Below, piece after piece: positions 1-7,024 of a stretch of DNA of 64,000 nt (within the stretch, counting starts at the first letter, position 1; each line of letters starts with the position of its first letter). The DNA lies in assembly GCF_041435055.1 (NCBI RefSeq), contig NZ_CP108002.1:5890001-5954000 (forward strand). The letters are read 5' to 3'. Both the position numbers and the translations under genes were made by a program. Origin of the DNA: Streptomyces sp. NBC_00341 (GTDB lineage: Bacteria; Actinomycetota; Actinomycetes; Streptomycetales; Streptomycetaceae). Under the pieces are notes generated by a model. That model was given only the letters and a program-made list of their open reading frames with translations. It did not search any database and had not been told where the DNA came from.

Positions 1-599
<599 letters not shown>

Positions 600-976
600 A
601 GACGTACGTCTCCTGAGTCGTGGTACGGGTGACACGACGAGCTTCTCGGAGAGCCCAGAGAGCGCTCTCCGACGGGAGTTGATGCTTCCGCCGTCACCCG
701 GGAAACGTCAAGAGGTGTGCATCAAGAGCCTCAGCCGAACCGCCTGTGCGCAACAATTAACGGCGACAGAAAGGCAATTGACCCGTTCTGGGATCAGTTC
801 CGGGTGCGGTTGACTTTAGGAGTTGATGTTCGTCGGCATGCCTCACGGGCGGCCGTGATCCGGGTTCCGGACGCAGGCCTGGCCGGCACCTTGGTCAGGT
901 GGGGTGCCGGCCAGGGGATCTGGGGGTGCGGGGCAGGGTATCTGGGGGTGCGGGGCAGGGTACCTGGGAGTACGGG
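600..976. other. Intergenic region with one operator and one tandem repeat
   Basis: No convincing gene is seen here. It holds the 12-base palindrome at 658-669 that belongs to the leftward secreted-protein gene, and a 22-base tandem repeat at 918-983 just after the TetR stop codon. The rest is unremarkable. Confidence 0.6.
658..669. promoter_or_regulatory. LacI-family-type operator GAGAGCGCTCTC
   Basis: GAGAGCGCTCTC is a perfect 12-base palindrome with a central CG, the hallmark of LacI/CebR-type sites that control glycoside hydrolase and sugar transporter genes in Streptomyces (the CebR site is built on GAGCGCTC). It lies 59 bases upstream of the farther start codon of the leftward secreted protein, where a repressor would cover the promoter. 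The cognate regulator is not in this window. Confidence 0.6.
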
Positions 977-983
977 TCAGGAA
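918..983. repeat. 22-bp tandem repeat, three copies
   Basis: Units start at 918, 940 and 962. The first two are identical (ATCTGGGGGTGCGGGGCAGG plus GT) and the third is diverged. The third unit runs into the last codon and stop of the TetR gene. It looks like slippage in G-rich sequence. Confidence 0.8.
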
Positions 984-1534
984 CTCCCGCCCGTGCCGCG
1001 CGTGATGCGGGCGATGGCCTCGACGGTCAGTGCGCGGTCGTGCGGCTCGGTTTCCAGGGCGCGGTGGATGGACAGGCCCTCGATCAGCGCGTCCAGCTGC
1101 CGGGCCGTCGCCGGGTCGAAGTGCCACTCCAGTGCGCGCCGGCTCCTGCGCATCCACTCCCGGGTCAGTTCGCGGTAGGCGGGTTTCCGGGCCGCGAGCG
1201 TGTAGAGCTCGTGGGTGAGGACCAGTTCGCGCTGATTCCCGCTCGACAAGTGGTGAACGAGACCTGCCACCGCCTCGCGGGCCTCGTCGGGCGTGTCCGC
1301 GGCGCCGAGCCGCTCCTCGAACACGGCGACGATGCTGCTGGAGAAGCGGATGAACGCCTCTCGCAGCAGCTCGTCCATGCCGCCGAAGTGGTACGTCATC
1401 GATCCGAGCGGCACCCCGGCGCGGGCGGCGACCTTGCGGTGCGACGTCCCGGCGACCCCTTCCTCCGCGATCAGGTCGAGCGCGGCGGTGATGATGCGCT
1501 CCCGCCGCTCGGGGTCGTTCCTGCCGGTCGCCAC
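977..1534 (-). CDS. TetR/AcrR-family transcriptional regulator
   Basis: A 185-residue protein with an N-terminal helix-turn-helix (residues about 10-55: ERIITAALDLIAEEG, TSHRKVAARAGVPLGSMTYHF) and an all-helical ligand-binding C-terminus, the standard size for TetR repressors. The start is GTG with AGAGGAAG just upstream. It lies 22 bases downstream of the sugar acetyltransferase in the same direction, so the two are probably cotranscribed. The twin palindrome at 2138-2172, between this pair and the divergent MFS gene, is the likely operator for both autoregulation and pump control. The ligand is unknown. Confidence 0.85.
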   Translation of the reverse strand: MATGRNDPERRERIITAALDLIAEEGVAGTSHRKVAARAGVPLGSMTYHFGGMDELLREAFIRFSSSIVAVFEERLGAADTPDEAREAVAGLVHHLSSGNQRELVLTHELYTLAARKPAYRELTREWMRRSRRALEWHFDPATARQLDALIEGLSIHRALETEPHDRALTVEAIARITRGTGGSS

Positions 1535-1556
1535 GGTGCTTCCTCTGCTGCTGGAT

Positions 1557-2135
1557 CTAGATCGAGCGGATCACCCGGGCCGGATTGCCCACGGCTACCA
1601 CGTTGGCGGGGACGTCCTTCGTCACGACGGCTCCGGCGCCGATGACGCTGTTGTCCCCGATGGTCACCCCGGCGAGCACGATCGCTCCGCCGCCGAGCCA
1701 GACATTGTCCCCGATCGTGATCGGCTTGGCCGCTTCCAGCTTGTCGCGGCGCGGCTCGGGCTCCACCGGGTGGGTCGGGGTGAGCAACTGTACGTTCGGC
1801 CCGATCTGGCAGTCGCGGCCAATGGTGATGGGGGCCACGTCCAGGGCGGTGAGGTTGTAGTTGATGAACGTGTCCTCGCCGACCGTGATGTACGTGCCGT
1901 AGTCGACGTACAGCGGCGGCCGGATGTGCGCACCCGCGCCGACACCGCCGAGGAGTTCGGCGACCAGGGGCTGCGCGGTGCCGGCGTCCTCCGTGTACGC
2001 CGCGAGGTACCGGGCGGCGAGGCGCACGGCGCGCTGCTGGGCCTTTTCGATGTCCGGATCATCGGAGATGTAGAGGTCTCCGGCCAGCATCCGCTCATGG
2101 TTGGTACGGGGGTCTCCCGCGAAGTGATCCTTCAT
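1557..2135 (-). CDS. Maltose/galactoside O-acetyltransferase-like (hexapeptide repeat)
   Basis: A 192-residue left-handed beta-helix acetyltransferase of the LacA/Maa type. It has the N-terminal Mac segment (MLAGDLYISDDPDI) and then hexapeptide repeats (ITIGDNVWLGGGAIVLAGVT, IGDNSVIGAGAVVTKDVPAN), ending in GNPARVIRSI. The catalytic His is expected in LLTPTHPV. Such enzymes move acetyl from acetyl-CoA to sugar hydroxyls. The start is ATG 2135; a longer reading of the same frame to 3305 is spurious because it runs opposite the MFS gene. The start codon sits directly beside one of the twin operators. Confidence 0.85.
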   Translation of the reverse strand: MKDHFAGDPRTNHERMLAGDLYISDDPDIEKAQQRAVRLAARYLAAYTEDAGTAQPLVAELLGGVGAGAHIRPPLYVDYGTYITVGEDTFINYNLTALDVAPITIGRDCQIGPNVQLLTPTHPVEPEPRRDKLEAAKPITIGDNVWLGGGAIVLAGVTIGDNSVIGAGAVVTKDVPANVVAVGNPARVIRSI

Positions 2136-2137
2136 GC

Positions 2138-2172
2138 GTACGATCGTACACTCAAGGCGTACGATCGTACGC
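2138..2172. promoter_or_regulatory. Twin palindromic operator in a divergent promoter
   Basis: GTACGATCGTAC occurs twice, at 2138-2149 and 2159-2170. The second copy extends to a 16-base perfect palindrome (GCGTACGATCGTACGC, 2157-2172). The centres are 21 bases apart, two helical turns, so two dimers would bind the same DNA face. The site lies between the divergent acetyltransferase and MFS genes. The nearby TetR protein is the obvious candidate ligand; this pairing is inferred from position. Confidence 0.75.
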
Positions 2173-2219
2173 TCCTGTTCCCGTCCTTCCTCGATCCGTC
2201 TGCTGAGGCCCCGCCTGCC

Positions 2220-3425
2220 ATGGATGCCGCTACGCGCCGCTGGCGCACCGCACTGTTTCTCTTCATGCTCGCCGCAGGTGTCGGAATGGCGTCCTGGGTG
2301 GCGCGCACCCCGGCCGTCCGGGACGGGCTCGACGTCTCGACCGGCTCGATGGGCCTCGTGCTGTTCGGGCTGTCCGTCGGCTCGATGGCCGGTGTCACGT
2401 CCTCCGGCCCGCTGGTACGCCGCTACGGGGGCCGGGCGGCGATCGGCGTGGGCGCGTCGCTGATCGTGACCGGTCTCCTGGTCGTCGCGGCGGGCACGGG
2501 CCTGTCGCTGGCGGCCGGGGTCTTCGGCGGGCTCGCCCTGTTCGGCGGCGGGATGGGGTTGGCCGAGGTCGCGTTCAACATCGAGGGCGCGGCCGTCGAG
2601 GGCGTCATCGGCCGGCCCGTGCTGCCGGTGCTGCACGGCTGCTTCAGCCTCGGCACCGTGGTCGGGGCGCTGCTGGGCATGGGGCTGACCGCCGCCGCGT
2701 TCCCCGTCGGATGGCACCTCACCGTCGTCGCGGTGCTCATAGCCGCCGCCGCGGTCAAGGCCGTCCTCGCGATCCCGCACGGCACGGGCAGGCAGGAGGC
2801 GGCCGAGACCACTGGACCGGGCGGCCTGCGCGGCCAGTTGGCGGTGTGGCGGGACCGGCGGCTGGTGCTGATCGGGGTGATCGTGCTGGCCATGGCCTTC
2901 GCGGAGGGCGCCGCGAACGACTGGCTGCCGCTGCTGATGGTGGACGGCTACGAGGTGAGCGCCACCGCCGGCTCCCTGACCTTCCTGGTCTTCGCCTCCT
3001 CGATGACCCTCGGCCGCTTCGCGGGCGGCCCCATCCTGGAGCGCTTCGGCCGAGCCCGGACCGTCCGGATCAGCGCGGTCGTCGCCGCGCTGGGCCTGGC
3101 GGTGGTGATCGTCTCGCCGAGCCCGGCGATGGCGGGCGCCGCCACGGTGCTGTGGGGGCTGGGCGCCTCGCTCGGGTTTCCGGTCACCGTGTCCGTGGCG
3201 GGCGACCACCCGCACGACGCGGCGGCACGGGTCGGCGCCGTCTCCACCGCGGGCTATCTCGCCTTCCTCGTCGGCCCGCCCGGACTGGGCTTCCTCGCCG
3301 ACCACATCGGACTCCGGCTCGCCATGACCGTCGTCCTCGCCTTCCTGATCGTCGCCGCCACGCTGGCCGGGGCGCTCGGCTCCGGCCGGCGCGCCGCCGA
3401 GGAGCCAGCCCCGGTCACCCCATAG
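2220..3425 (+). CDS. MFS transporter (YbjJ-like)
   Basis: A 401-residue protein with about 12 membrane segments and an MFS loop-type motif (LVRRYGGRAAIGVG) after the second helix. The GMGLAEVAFNIEGAAVE stretch and overall pattern resemble YbjJ-type major facilitator proteins. Start ATG 2220 follows TGAGG. It is divergent from the acetyltransferase-tetR pair and shares the twin operator, so it is probably a TetR-controlled exporter or sugar-related carrier. The substrate cannot be told from sequence. Confidence 0.85.
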   Translation: MDAATRRWRTALFLFMLAAGVGMASWVARTPAVRDGLDVSTGSMGLVLFGLSVGSMAGVTSSGPLVRRYGGRAAIGVGASLIVTGLLVVAAGTGLSLAAGVFGGLALFGGGMGLAEVAFNIEGAAVEGVIGRPVLPVLHGCFSLGTVVGALLGMGLTAAAFPVGWHLTVVAVLIAAAAVKAVLAIPHGTGRQEAAETTGPGGLRGQLAVWRDRRLVLIGVIVLAMAFAEGAANDWLPLLMVDGYEVSATAGSLTFLVFASSMTLGRFAGGPILERFGRARTVRISAVVAALGLAVVIVSPSPAMAGAATVLWGLGASLGFPVTVSVAGDHPHDAAARVGAVSTAGYLAFLVGPPGLGFLADHIGLRLAMTVVLAFLIVAATLAGALGSGRRAAEEPAPVTP

Positions 3426-3449
3426 CGCCGGGGGGCCCTTCCGATACAG

Positions 3450-4664
3450 CTAGTCCCACAGCGCGGTGCTGTGCGCCCCGACCAGTGCGCCGATCCGGGC
3501 GAGCGCCTCCCCGGCCGGCTGCGGGTCGAGCCGGCGCCCGTCGCGCAGGCGCAGCGCGACGCGGTCGTCCGCGGCCTCCGCCGCGCCGATGACCGCCTGG
3601 TACGGGACGAGACGGGCCTCCCGGATCCGTGCGCCCAGGCTGCCGCGCTCCCGGCCGCTGACCTCGGCGCGCAGCCCGAGCCCGGTGCAACGGGCGGCGA
3701 GCGCCTCGGCGTTCGGGCGTTCGGCGTCCGAGACCGGCAGGATCACGATCTGGGTGGGGGAGAGCCAGCCGGGGAAGGCGCCGCCGTGCTGCTCGATGAG
3801 GTGGGCGACGGCCCGCTCCACACTGCCGATGATGCTGCGGTGCACCATGACCGGCCGGTGTTTCGCCCCGTCGGCCCCGATGTAGTGGAGATCGAACCGT
3901 TCCGGCTGGTGGAAGTCGATCTGGACGGTGGACAGGGTCGACTCGCGGCCCGCCGGATCCGCGACCTGGACGTCGATCTTGGGCCCGTAGAACGCGGCCT
4001 CGCCCTCGGCCGACTCGTAGGGCAGCCCGGACGAGTCGAGGACCTCGGTCAGCAGGGCGGTGGAGCGCCGCCACATCTCCGGCGCGGCGACGTACTTCCC
4101 GCCGGCCCCCGGCAGCGAGAGCCGGAAGCGGACCGGCCGGATGCCGAGTGCCTCGTACGCCCGGCGGATCATGTCGAGCGCGGCCCGCGCCTCGTCCGCG
4201 ACCTGGTCCAGGGTGCAGAAGATGTGCGCGTCGTTCAGCTGGATGGCCCGCACCCGGGTCAGCCCGCCCAGCACGCCGGAGAGCTCGGAGCGGTACATGC
4301 CGCCCAGCTCGGCCATCCGCAGCGGAAGTTCGCGGTAACTGTGCGAGCGGGAGCGGTAGATCACCGCGTGGTGCGGGCACAGGCTCGGCCGCAGCACCAC
4401 CTGCTCGCCGCCCAGGTCCATCGGCGGGAACATGTCGTCGCTGTAGTGCGACCAGTGCCCCGAGATCTCGTACAGCTCCCGCTTGCCGAGCACCGGCGAG
4501 TACACGTGCCGGTAGCCCGCCAGCCGCTCTGCGGCGCGGATGTACTCCTCCAGGGTGTGCCGCAGCGCCGCGCCGTCGGGCAGCCAGTACGGAAGTCCCG
4601 CGCCGATCAGCGGGTCGGTGTCGAACAGCTCCAGCTCGCGGCCGAGCTTGCGGTGGTCGTGCAT
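3450..4664 (-). CDS. thrS: Short threonyl-tRNA synthetase lacking the editing domain
   Basis: A 404-residue class II synthetase that charges tRNA(Thr). Catalytic core features are LRPSLCPHH, SYRELPLRMAELGGMYRSE, DAHIFC, and VMVHRSIIGSVER, with the zinc ligands Cys96, His147 and His275 all present. The anticodon-binding domain fills residues about 305-404 (QIVILPVSD). Normal bacterial ThrRS is about 640 residues; here the N-terminal TGS and editing domains are absent. A full-length thrS presumably exists elsewhere. Start ATG 4664 has GAGGAG 7 bases upstream; the longer frame to 4697 would run into the attenuator. Upstream are a terminator hairpin and a Thr-rich leader peptide, so expression probably follows threonyl-tRNA charging. 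Short paralogues can be spare or antibiotic-tolerant enzymes (compare borrelidin resistance); that role is inferred. Confidence 0.92.
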   Translation of the reverse strand: MHDHRKLGRELELFDTDPLIGAGLPYWLPDGAALRHTLEEYIRAAERLAGYRHVYSPVLGKRELYEISGHWSHYSDDMFPPMDLGGEQVVLRPSLCPHHAVIYRSRSHSYRELPLRMAELGGMYRSELSGVLGGLTRVRAIQLNDAHIFCTLDQVADEARAALDMIRRAYEALGIRPVRFRLSLPGAGGKYVAAPEMWRRSTALLTEVLDSSGLPYESAEGEAAFYGPKIDVQVADPAGRESTLSTVQIDFHQPERFDLHYIGADGAKHRPVMVHRSIIGSVERAVAHLIEQHGGAFPGWLSPTQIVILPVSDAERPNAEALAARCTGLGLRAEVSGRERGSLGARIREARLVPYQAVIGAAEAADDRVALRLRDGRRLDPQPAGEALARIGALVGAHSTALWD

Positions 4665-4705
4665 GGCGGTCTCCTCGCGGACGGAGGGGCGAGTCACCGC
4701 AAGCA

Positions 4706-4735
4706 GAAGCCCCGGGGCACTCGCCCCGGGGCTTC
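4706..4735 (-). terminator. Attenuator hairpin in the thrS leader
   Basis: On the minus strand GAAGCCCCGGGGC, loop GAGT, then GCCCCGGGGCTTC forms a perfect 13-bp stem. It begins 14 bases after the leader-peptide stop and ends 41 bases before the thrS ATG. An alternative pairing exists: GTCCCGG in the leader ORF (4758-4764) can pair with CCGGGGC of the left arm, which would break the terminator. The layout is that of a classical transcription attenuator. Confidence 0.8.
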
Positions 4736-4749
4736 GGACTGGTCAGCAG

Positions 4750-4800
4750 TCAGCGCGCCGGGACACTCTCCGGCGTCGTCGTCATAGCGGCACGCTTCAT
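4750..4800 (-). CDS. Thr leader peptide MKRAAMTTTPESVPAR (or MTTTPESVPAR)
   Basis: A 16-codon ORF ends 14 bases before the attenuator hairpin. Its centre is ATG-ACG-ACG-ACG: three consecutive Thr codons, as expected for a sensor of threonyl-tRNA. A second in-frame ATG at 4785 would give the 11-residue form. No Shine-Dalgarno precedes either ATG. A TAACGT sequence lies about 8 bases before the first ATG, so the transcript may be leaderless, as is common for actinobacterial leader ORFs. Stalling at the Thr codons would expose the antiterminator and let thrS be transcribed. Confidence 0.75.
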   Translation of the reverse strand: MKRAAMTTTPESVPAR

Positions 4801-4820
4801 GCGGCGGACGTTAGCAGGGA

Positions 4821-4864
4821 CCCCCGGCGTTCCGCGCGCGGATTTCCGCGCGGGACGCCGGGGG
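4821..4864 (-). terminator. Terminator of the sortase gene
   Basis: An 18-bp inverted repeat (arms 4821-4838 and 4847-4864, one G-T wobble, 8-base loop) lies just after the sortase stop codon at 4876 and before the Thr leader. It insulates thrS from the sortase transcript. Confidence 0.8.
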
Positions 4865-4875
4865 CGGTCCGGTGC

Positions 4876-5589
4876 TCAGCCCTTCTTGGACGAGTCGAGG
4901 TGGGCGAACACGACCACGTTGTCCTCGTAGTCCTTGACGGTCTTGTCGTAGTTGCCGCCGCAGGTGATCAGGCGCAGCTGGGCGTCCGGGGTGTCGGCGT
5001 ACACCCGCTTGTCGGGGAACTTCGCCTTGCTGAACGTCTCGACGGTGTCGACCTTGAACGTGGCCACCGTGCCGTCCGTGCGCGTGATGTCGACCGTGGA
5101 GCCGGCCTGCAGGAACCGCAGCTGCAGGAAGATCGCGGGCCCGGTCGTCGTGTCCACGTGACCCGCCACGATCGCGGCCCCGCGCTCGCCCGGCGTCACG
5201 CCGTCCTTGAACCAGCCGGCCAGGTTCTTGTCGTTCGGGGGAGGCGCGTCGAGTCGGCCGGAGGAGCCGATCGACAGGGGGGTGAACGGCGCGTCCACCG
5301 CGATGGCCGGGATCCGCAGCCGCTGCGGCACGGAGCGGGGCAGGGACGGTCCCGGGTCGGCCGTCTTCGGGGCGGCGGAGGCCGACGCGGGCGCGGGGAC
5401 CGGGGCGGCGGGCGCGGCCGCCGCGGGTGGGGCGGGTGGTTTGTCGTCGGCCGGGGAGCCGACCGAGTTGTAGATGAGCAGCATGCCGAGACCGGCCGCC
5501 GCGGCGGGCCAGAGCAGGGCGCGGCCGAGGGTGACGGTGTCGGAGGCAGTCCGGGAGGAGGGTGAACCGGGCGACTGCGGGGCGGCCAT
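4876..5589 (-). CDS. Sortase (class E/F-like) transpeptidase
   Basis: A 237-residue protein: short cytoplasmic tail, one membrane segment (about 21-41), a Pro/Ala-rich wall-spanning linker (50-80), and a C-terminal sortase barrel. The catalytic His144 is in AGHVDTTTG and Cys210 in RLITCGG. The Arg normally found a few residues after the Cys is not obvious; NYDKTVKDYEDN offers only Lys. Start ATG 5589 follows GAAAGG. Sortases cut a sorting signal and join the protein to the peptidoglycan stem. The repeat protein immediately upstream carries a C-terminal MAMTG-hydrophobic-RRR signal and is the likely substrate. The loss of Arg could mean altered activity, or the residue may lie elsewhere. Confidence 0.85.
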   Translation of the reverse strand: MAAPQSPGSPSSRTASDTVTLGRALLWPAAAAGLGMLLIYNSVGSPADDKPPAPPAAAAPAAPVPAPASASAAPKTADPGPSLPRSVPQRLRIPAIAVDAPFTPLSIGSSGRLDAPPPNDKNLAGWFKDGVTPGERGAAIVAGHVDTTTGPAIFLQLRFLQAGSTVDITRTDGTVATFKVDTVETFSKAKFPDKRVYADTPDAQLRLITCGGNYDKTVKDYEDNVVVFAHLDSSKKG

Positions 5590-5635
5590 GGGAACGAGCC
5601 TTTCGTCTGCGCGGGACAACGGTGGCGAGGATGCG

Positions 5636-5675
5636 GGGAGCGAGGGAGCGAGGGAGCGAGGGAGCGAGGGAGCGA
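5636..5675. repeat. 8-bp microsatellite GGGAGCGA x5
   Basis: Five perfect tandem copies of GGGAGCGA lie between the repeat-protein stop (5772) and the sortase start (5589), ending 47 bases before the sortase ATG. The tract is prone to slippage and could change spacing in the sortase 5' region. Confidence 0.9.
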
Positions 5676-5771
5676 GGCGCTGGGGGGAGTGGGGAAACGA
5701 AGGCGCCGCGGCCGCCGTCCGGGGGGACGACGGCCGCGACAGTGGAGCTACCGGCCGGCAGTGCGGTCGGG

Positions 5772-6572
5772 TCAGGCCATCGCGCCGCCCGTCGCCTGGC
5801 GGCGACGCAGCTTGTAGGCGCCGACACCGACGCCACCGAGCAGCAGCAGCGAACCGGCCGCCAGACCGCTGCCGGTCATGGCCATCGCGCCGCCACCGGT
5901 GTGCATGCCGCCGCTGGGCTTGTCCTTCTTCCAGCCCTCGTCGTCCGACTTCGACGACTTGTCACCCTCGTCACTGCCCGGCTGCCATTCCTTGGCGACC
6001 GTCATCGACAGGGCGCCGCCGCCGGTGTGGACGCCGCCGCGGGGCTTCTCGTTGTCCTCGTCCTTGTACTTGCCGCCCTCGTCACTGCCCGGCTGCCATT
6101 CCTTGGCGACCGTCGACGACAGGGCGCCGCCGCCGGTGTGCACGCCGCCGCGGGGCTTCTCGTTGTCCTCGTCCTTGTACTTGCCGCCCTCGTCACCGGG
6201 CTGCCACTCCTTGGCGACCGTCATCGACAGCGCGCCGCCACCGGTGTGCACGCCACCGTGCGGCTTGTCCTTCTTCCAGCCCTCGTCGTCGGACTTGCCG
6301 TGCTCGTCCGACTTGCCGTGCTCGTCGCGGTCGCCGGTGACCGTCATCGACAGGGCGCCGCCGCCGGTGTGCACGCCACCGCGGGGCTTCTCGTTGTCGT
6401 TGTCCTTGTACTTGCCGCCCTCGTCGGACTTCCCGTGGTCCTCGCTCCTGGAGGACGAGCCGCTGTCGTGGCCCCCGTCGTTGGAGACGGCGATGGCGTA
6501 GGCGGAGGGAGCGGTGACCGTGAGGACCGCCGTGACGGCGGCCGAAGCGAACAGTGTGCGGGCAGAGCGCAT
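5772..6572 (-). CDS. Repeat-rich surface protein with sortase-type C-terminus
   Basis: A 266-residue secreted protein. It has a signal peptide (RTLFASAAVTAVLTVTAPSA) and then charged Asp/Glu/Lys/Gly repeats built around GG(V/M)HTGGGA and EWQPGSDEGGKYKDEDNEKP. Five GG(V/M)HTGGGA units are visible and the cleanest repeats have a 37-residue period. The C-terminus has MAMTG, a Gly/Leu membrane span, then KLRRRQ: the layout of a wall-sorting signal, with Met in place of the usual Leu of LAxTG. The sortase gene follows in the same direction. Start ATG 6572 lies after AAAGGA. The protein probably forms a flexible, acidic cell-wall coat; no enzyme motif is seen. Confidence 0.8.
   Translation of the reverse strand: MRSARTLFASAAVTAVLTVTAPSAYAIAVSNDGGHDSGSSSRSEDHGKSDEGGKYKDNDNEKPRGGVHTGGGALSMTVTGDRDEHGKSDEHGKSDDEGWKKDKPHGGVHTGGGALSMTVAKEWQPGDEGGKYKDEDNEKPRGGVHTGGGALSSTVAKEWQPGSDEGGKYKDEDNEKPRGGVHTGGGALSMTVAKEWQPGSDEGDKSSKSDDEGWKKDKPSGGMHTGGGAMAMTGSGLAAGSLLLLGGVGVGAYKLRRRQATGGAMA
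5970..6191. repeat. 111-bp direct repeats inside the surface-protein gene
   Basis: Two near-identical 111-base units begin at 5970 and 6081, and a third, shortened by one codon, begins at 6192. They encode the 37-residue protein repeat and differ by only a few bases, which points to recent expansion by recombination. Confidence 0.85.
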
Positions 6573-6913
6573 CTGAACACATTTCCTTTCGTCGCGACTG
6601 CGAAGAGTGACGGAATGCCGACTCGTAGTGGCGCAGTGGCTACGTGATCCACCGTCAGTCGGAACACCGGAGCGCGCCATCGGAGAGCGCCGCATTGGAG
6701 CTACGCCATGGGCTCATCGAGTGGCGGAGCACGGATAATCACCCGTTGGACGGCACGCCGCGCCGGGGTGAGGTTTGGACTTTTCCGGACGGGGCGTCCG
6801 CTGACAGTTCCTCACCGTGCCGGAGCCCGGTCCGCGTCCCGGTAATTCGCTTGCACCGCCGTCGGGCCGACTGCTGTACTCACCGCACAAGCCGACAGAT
6901 CCAGGAGACTTCC
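6573..6913. other. Divergent intergenic region
   Basis: This region holds the promoters of the leftward surface-protein gene and of the rightward OtrA-like unit. A strong ribosome site (CAGGAGACTTCC) at 6901-6913 serves the upstream ORF. No further gene or clear operator was recognised. Confidence 0.5.
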
Positions 6914-7024
6914 ATGCGCCGATCTCACGTGTTCGTTCAGACGGGAATTCACACCGAAACTGAGAACATGGAGTTCTGTGCACACGCTGAATCTTGGCAT
7001 TCTGGCGCATGTCGACGCCGGTAA
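6914..7024 (+). CDS. Upstream ORF overlapping the OtrA-like start
   Basis: A 36-codon ORF starts at ATG 6914 with the best ribosome site in the area (AGGAG, 7 bases away). It begins MRRSHVFVQTGIHTETEN and ends ...ACRRR, with TAA at 7022. It overlaps the GTG start of the ribosomal protection gene (6978) by 47 bases in another frame. Translation would pass through that weak start, so it could regulate it by coupling or by ribosome stalling, like the leader peptide of tet(M). The function is inferred from arrangement only. Confidence 0.55.
   Translation: MRRSHVFVQTGIHTETENMEFCAHAESWHSGACRRR

Noticed and set aside
918..983. CRISPR-like array
   Set aside because: The units are tandem without spacers and only three copies exist.
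1557..3305. A 582-residue leftward frame covering both the acetyltransferase and the region opposite the MFS gene
   Set aside because: Only the part below 2135 has hexapeptide-acetyltransferase sequence; the rest is the antisense of a clear membrane transporter and is low-complexity.
4691..4697. GTG at 4697 as thrS start
   Set aside because: It would lie beside the attenuator stem and lacks a ribosome site; ATG 4664 has GAGGAG at good spacing.
3450..6572. Borrelidin-type biosynthetic cluster around the extra ThrRS
   Set aside because: Neighbours are an MFS gene and a sortase unit; no biosynthetic enzymes are seen.
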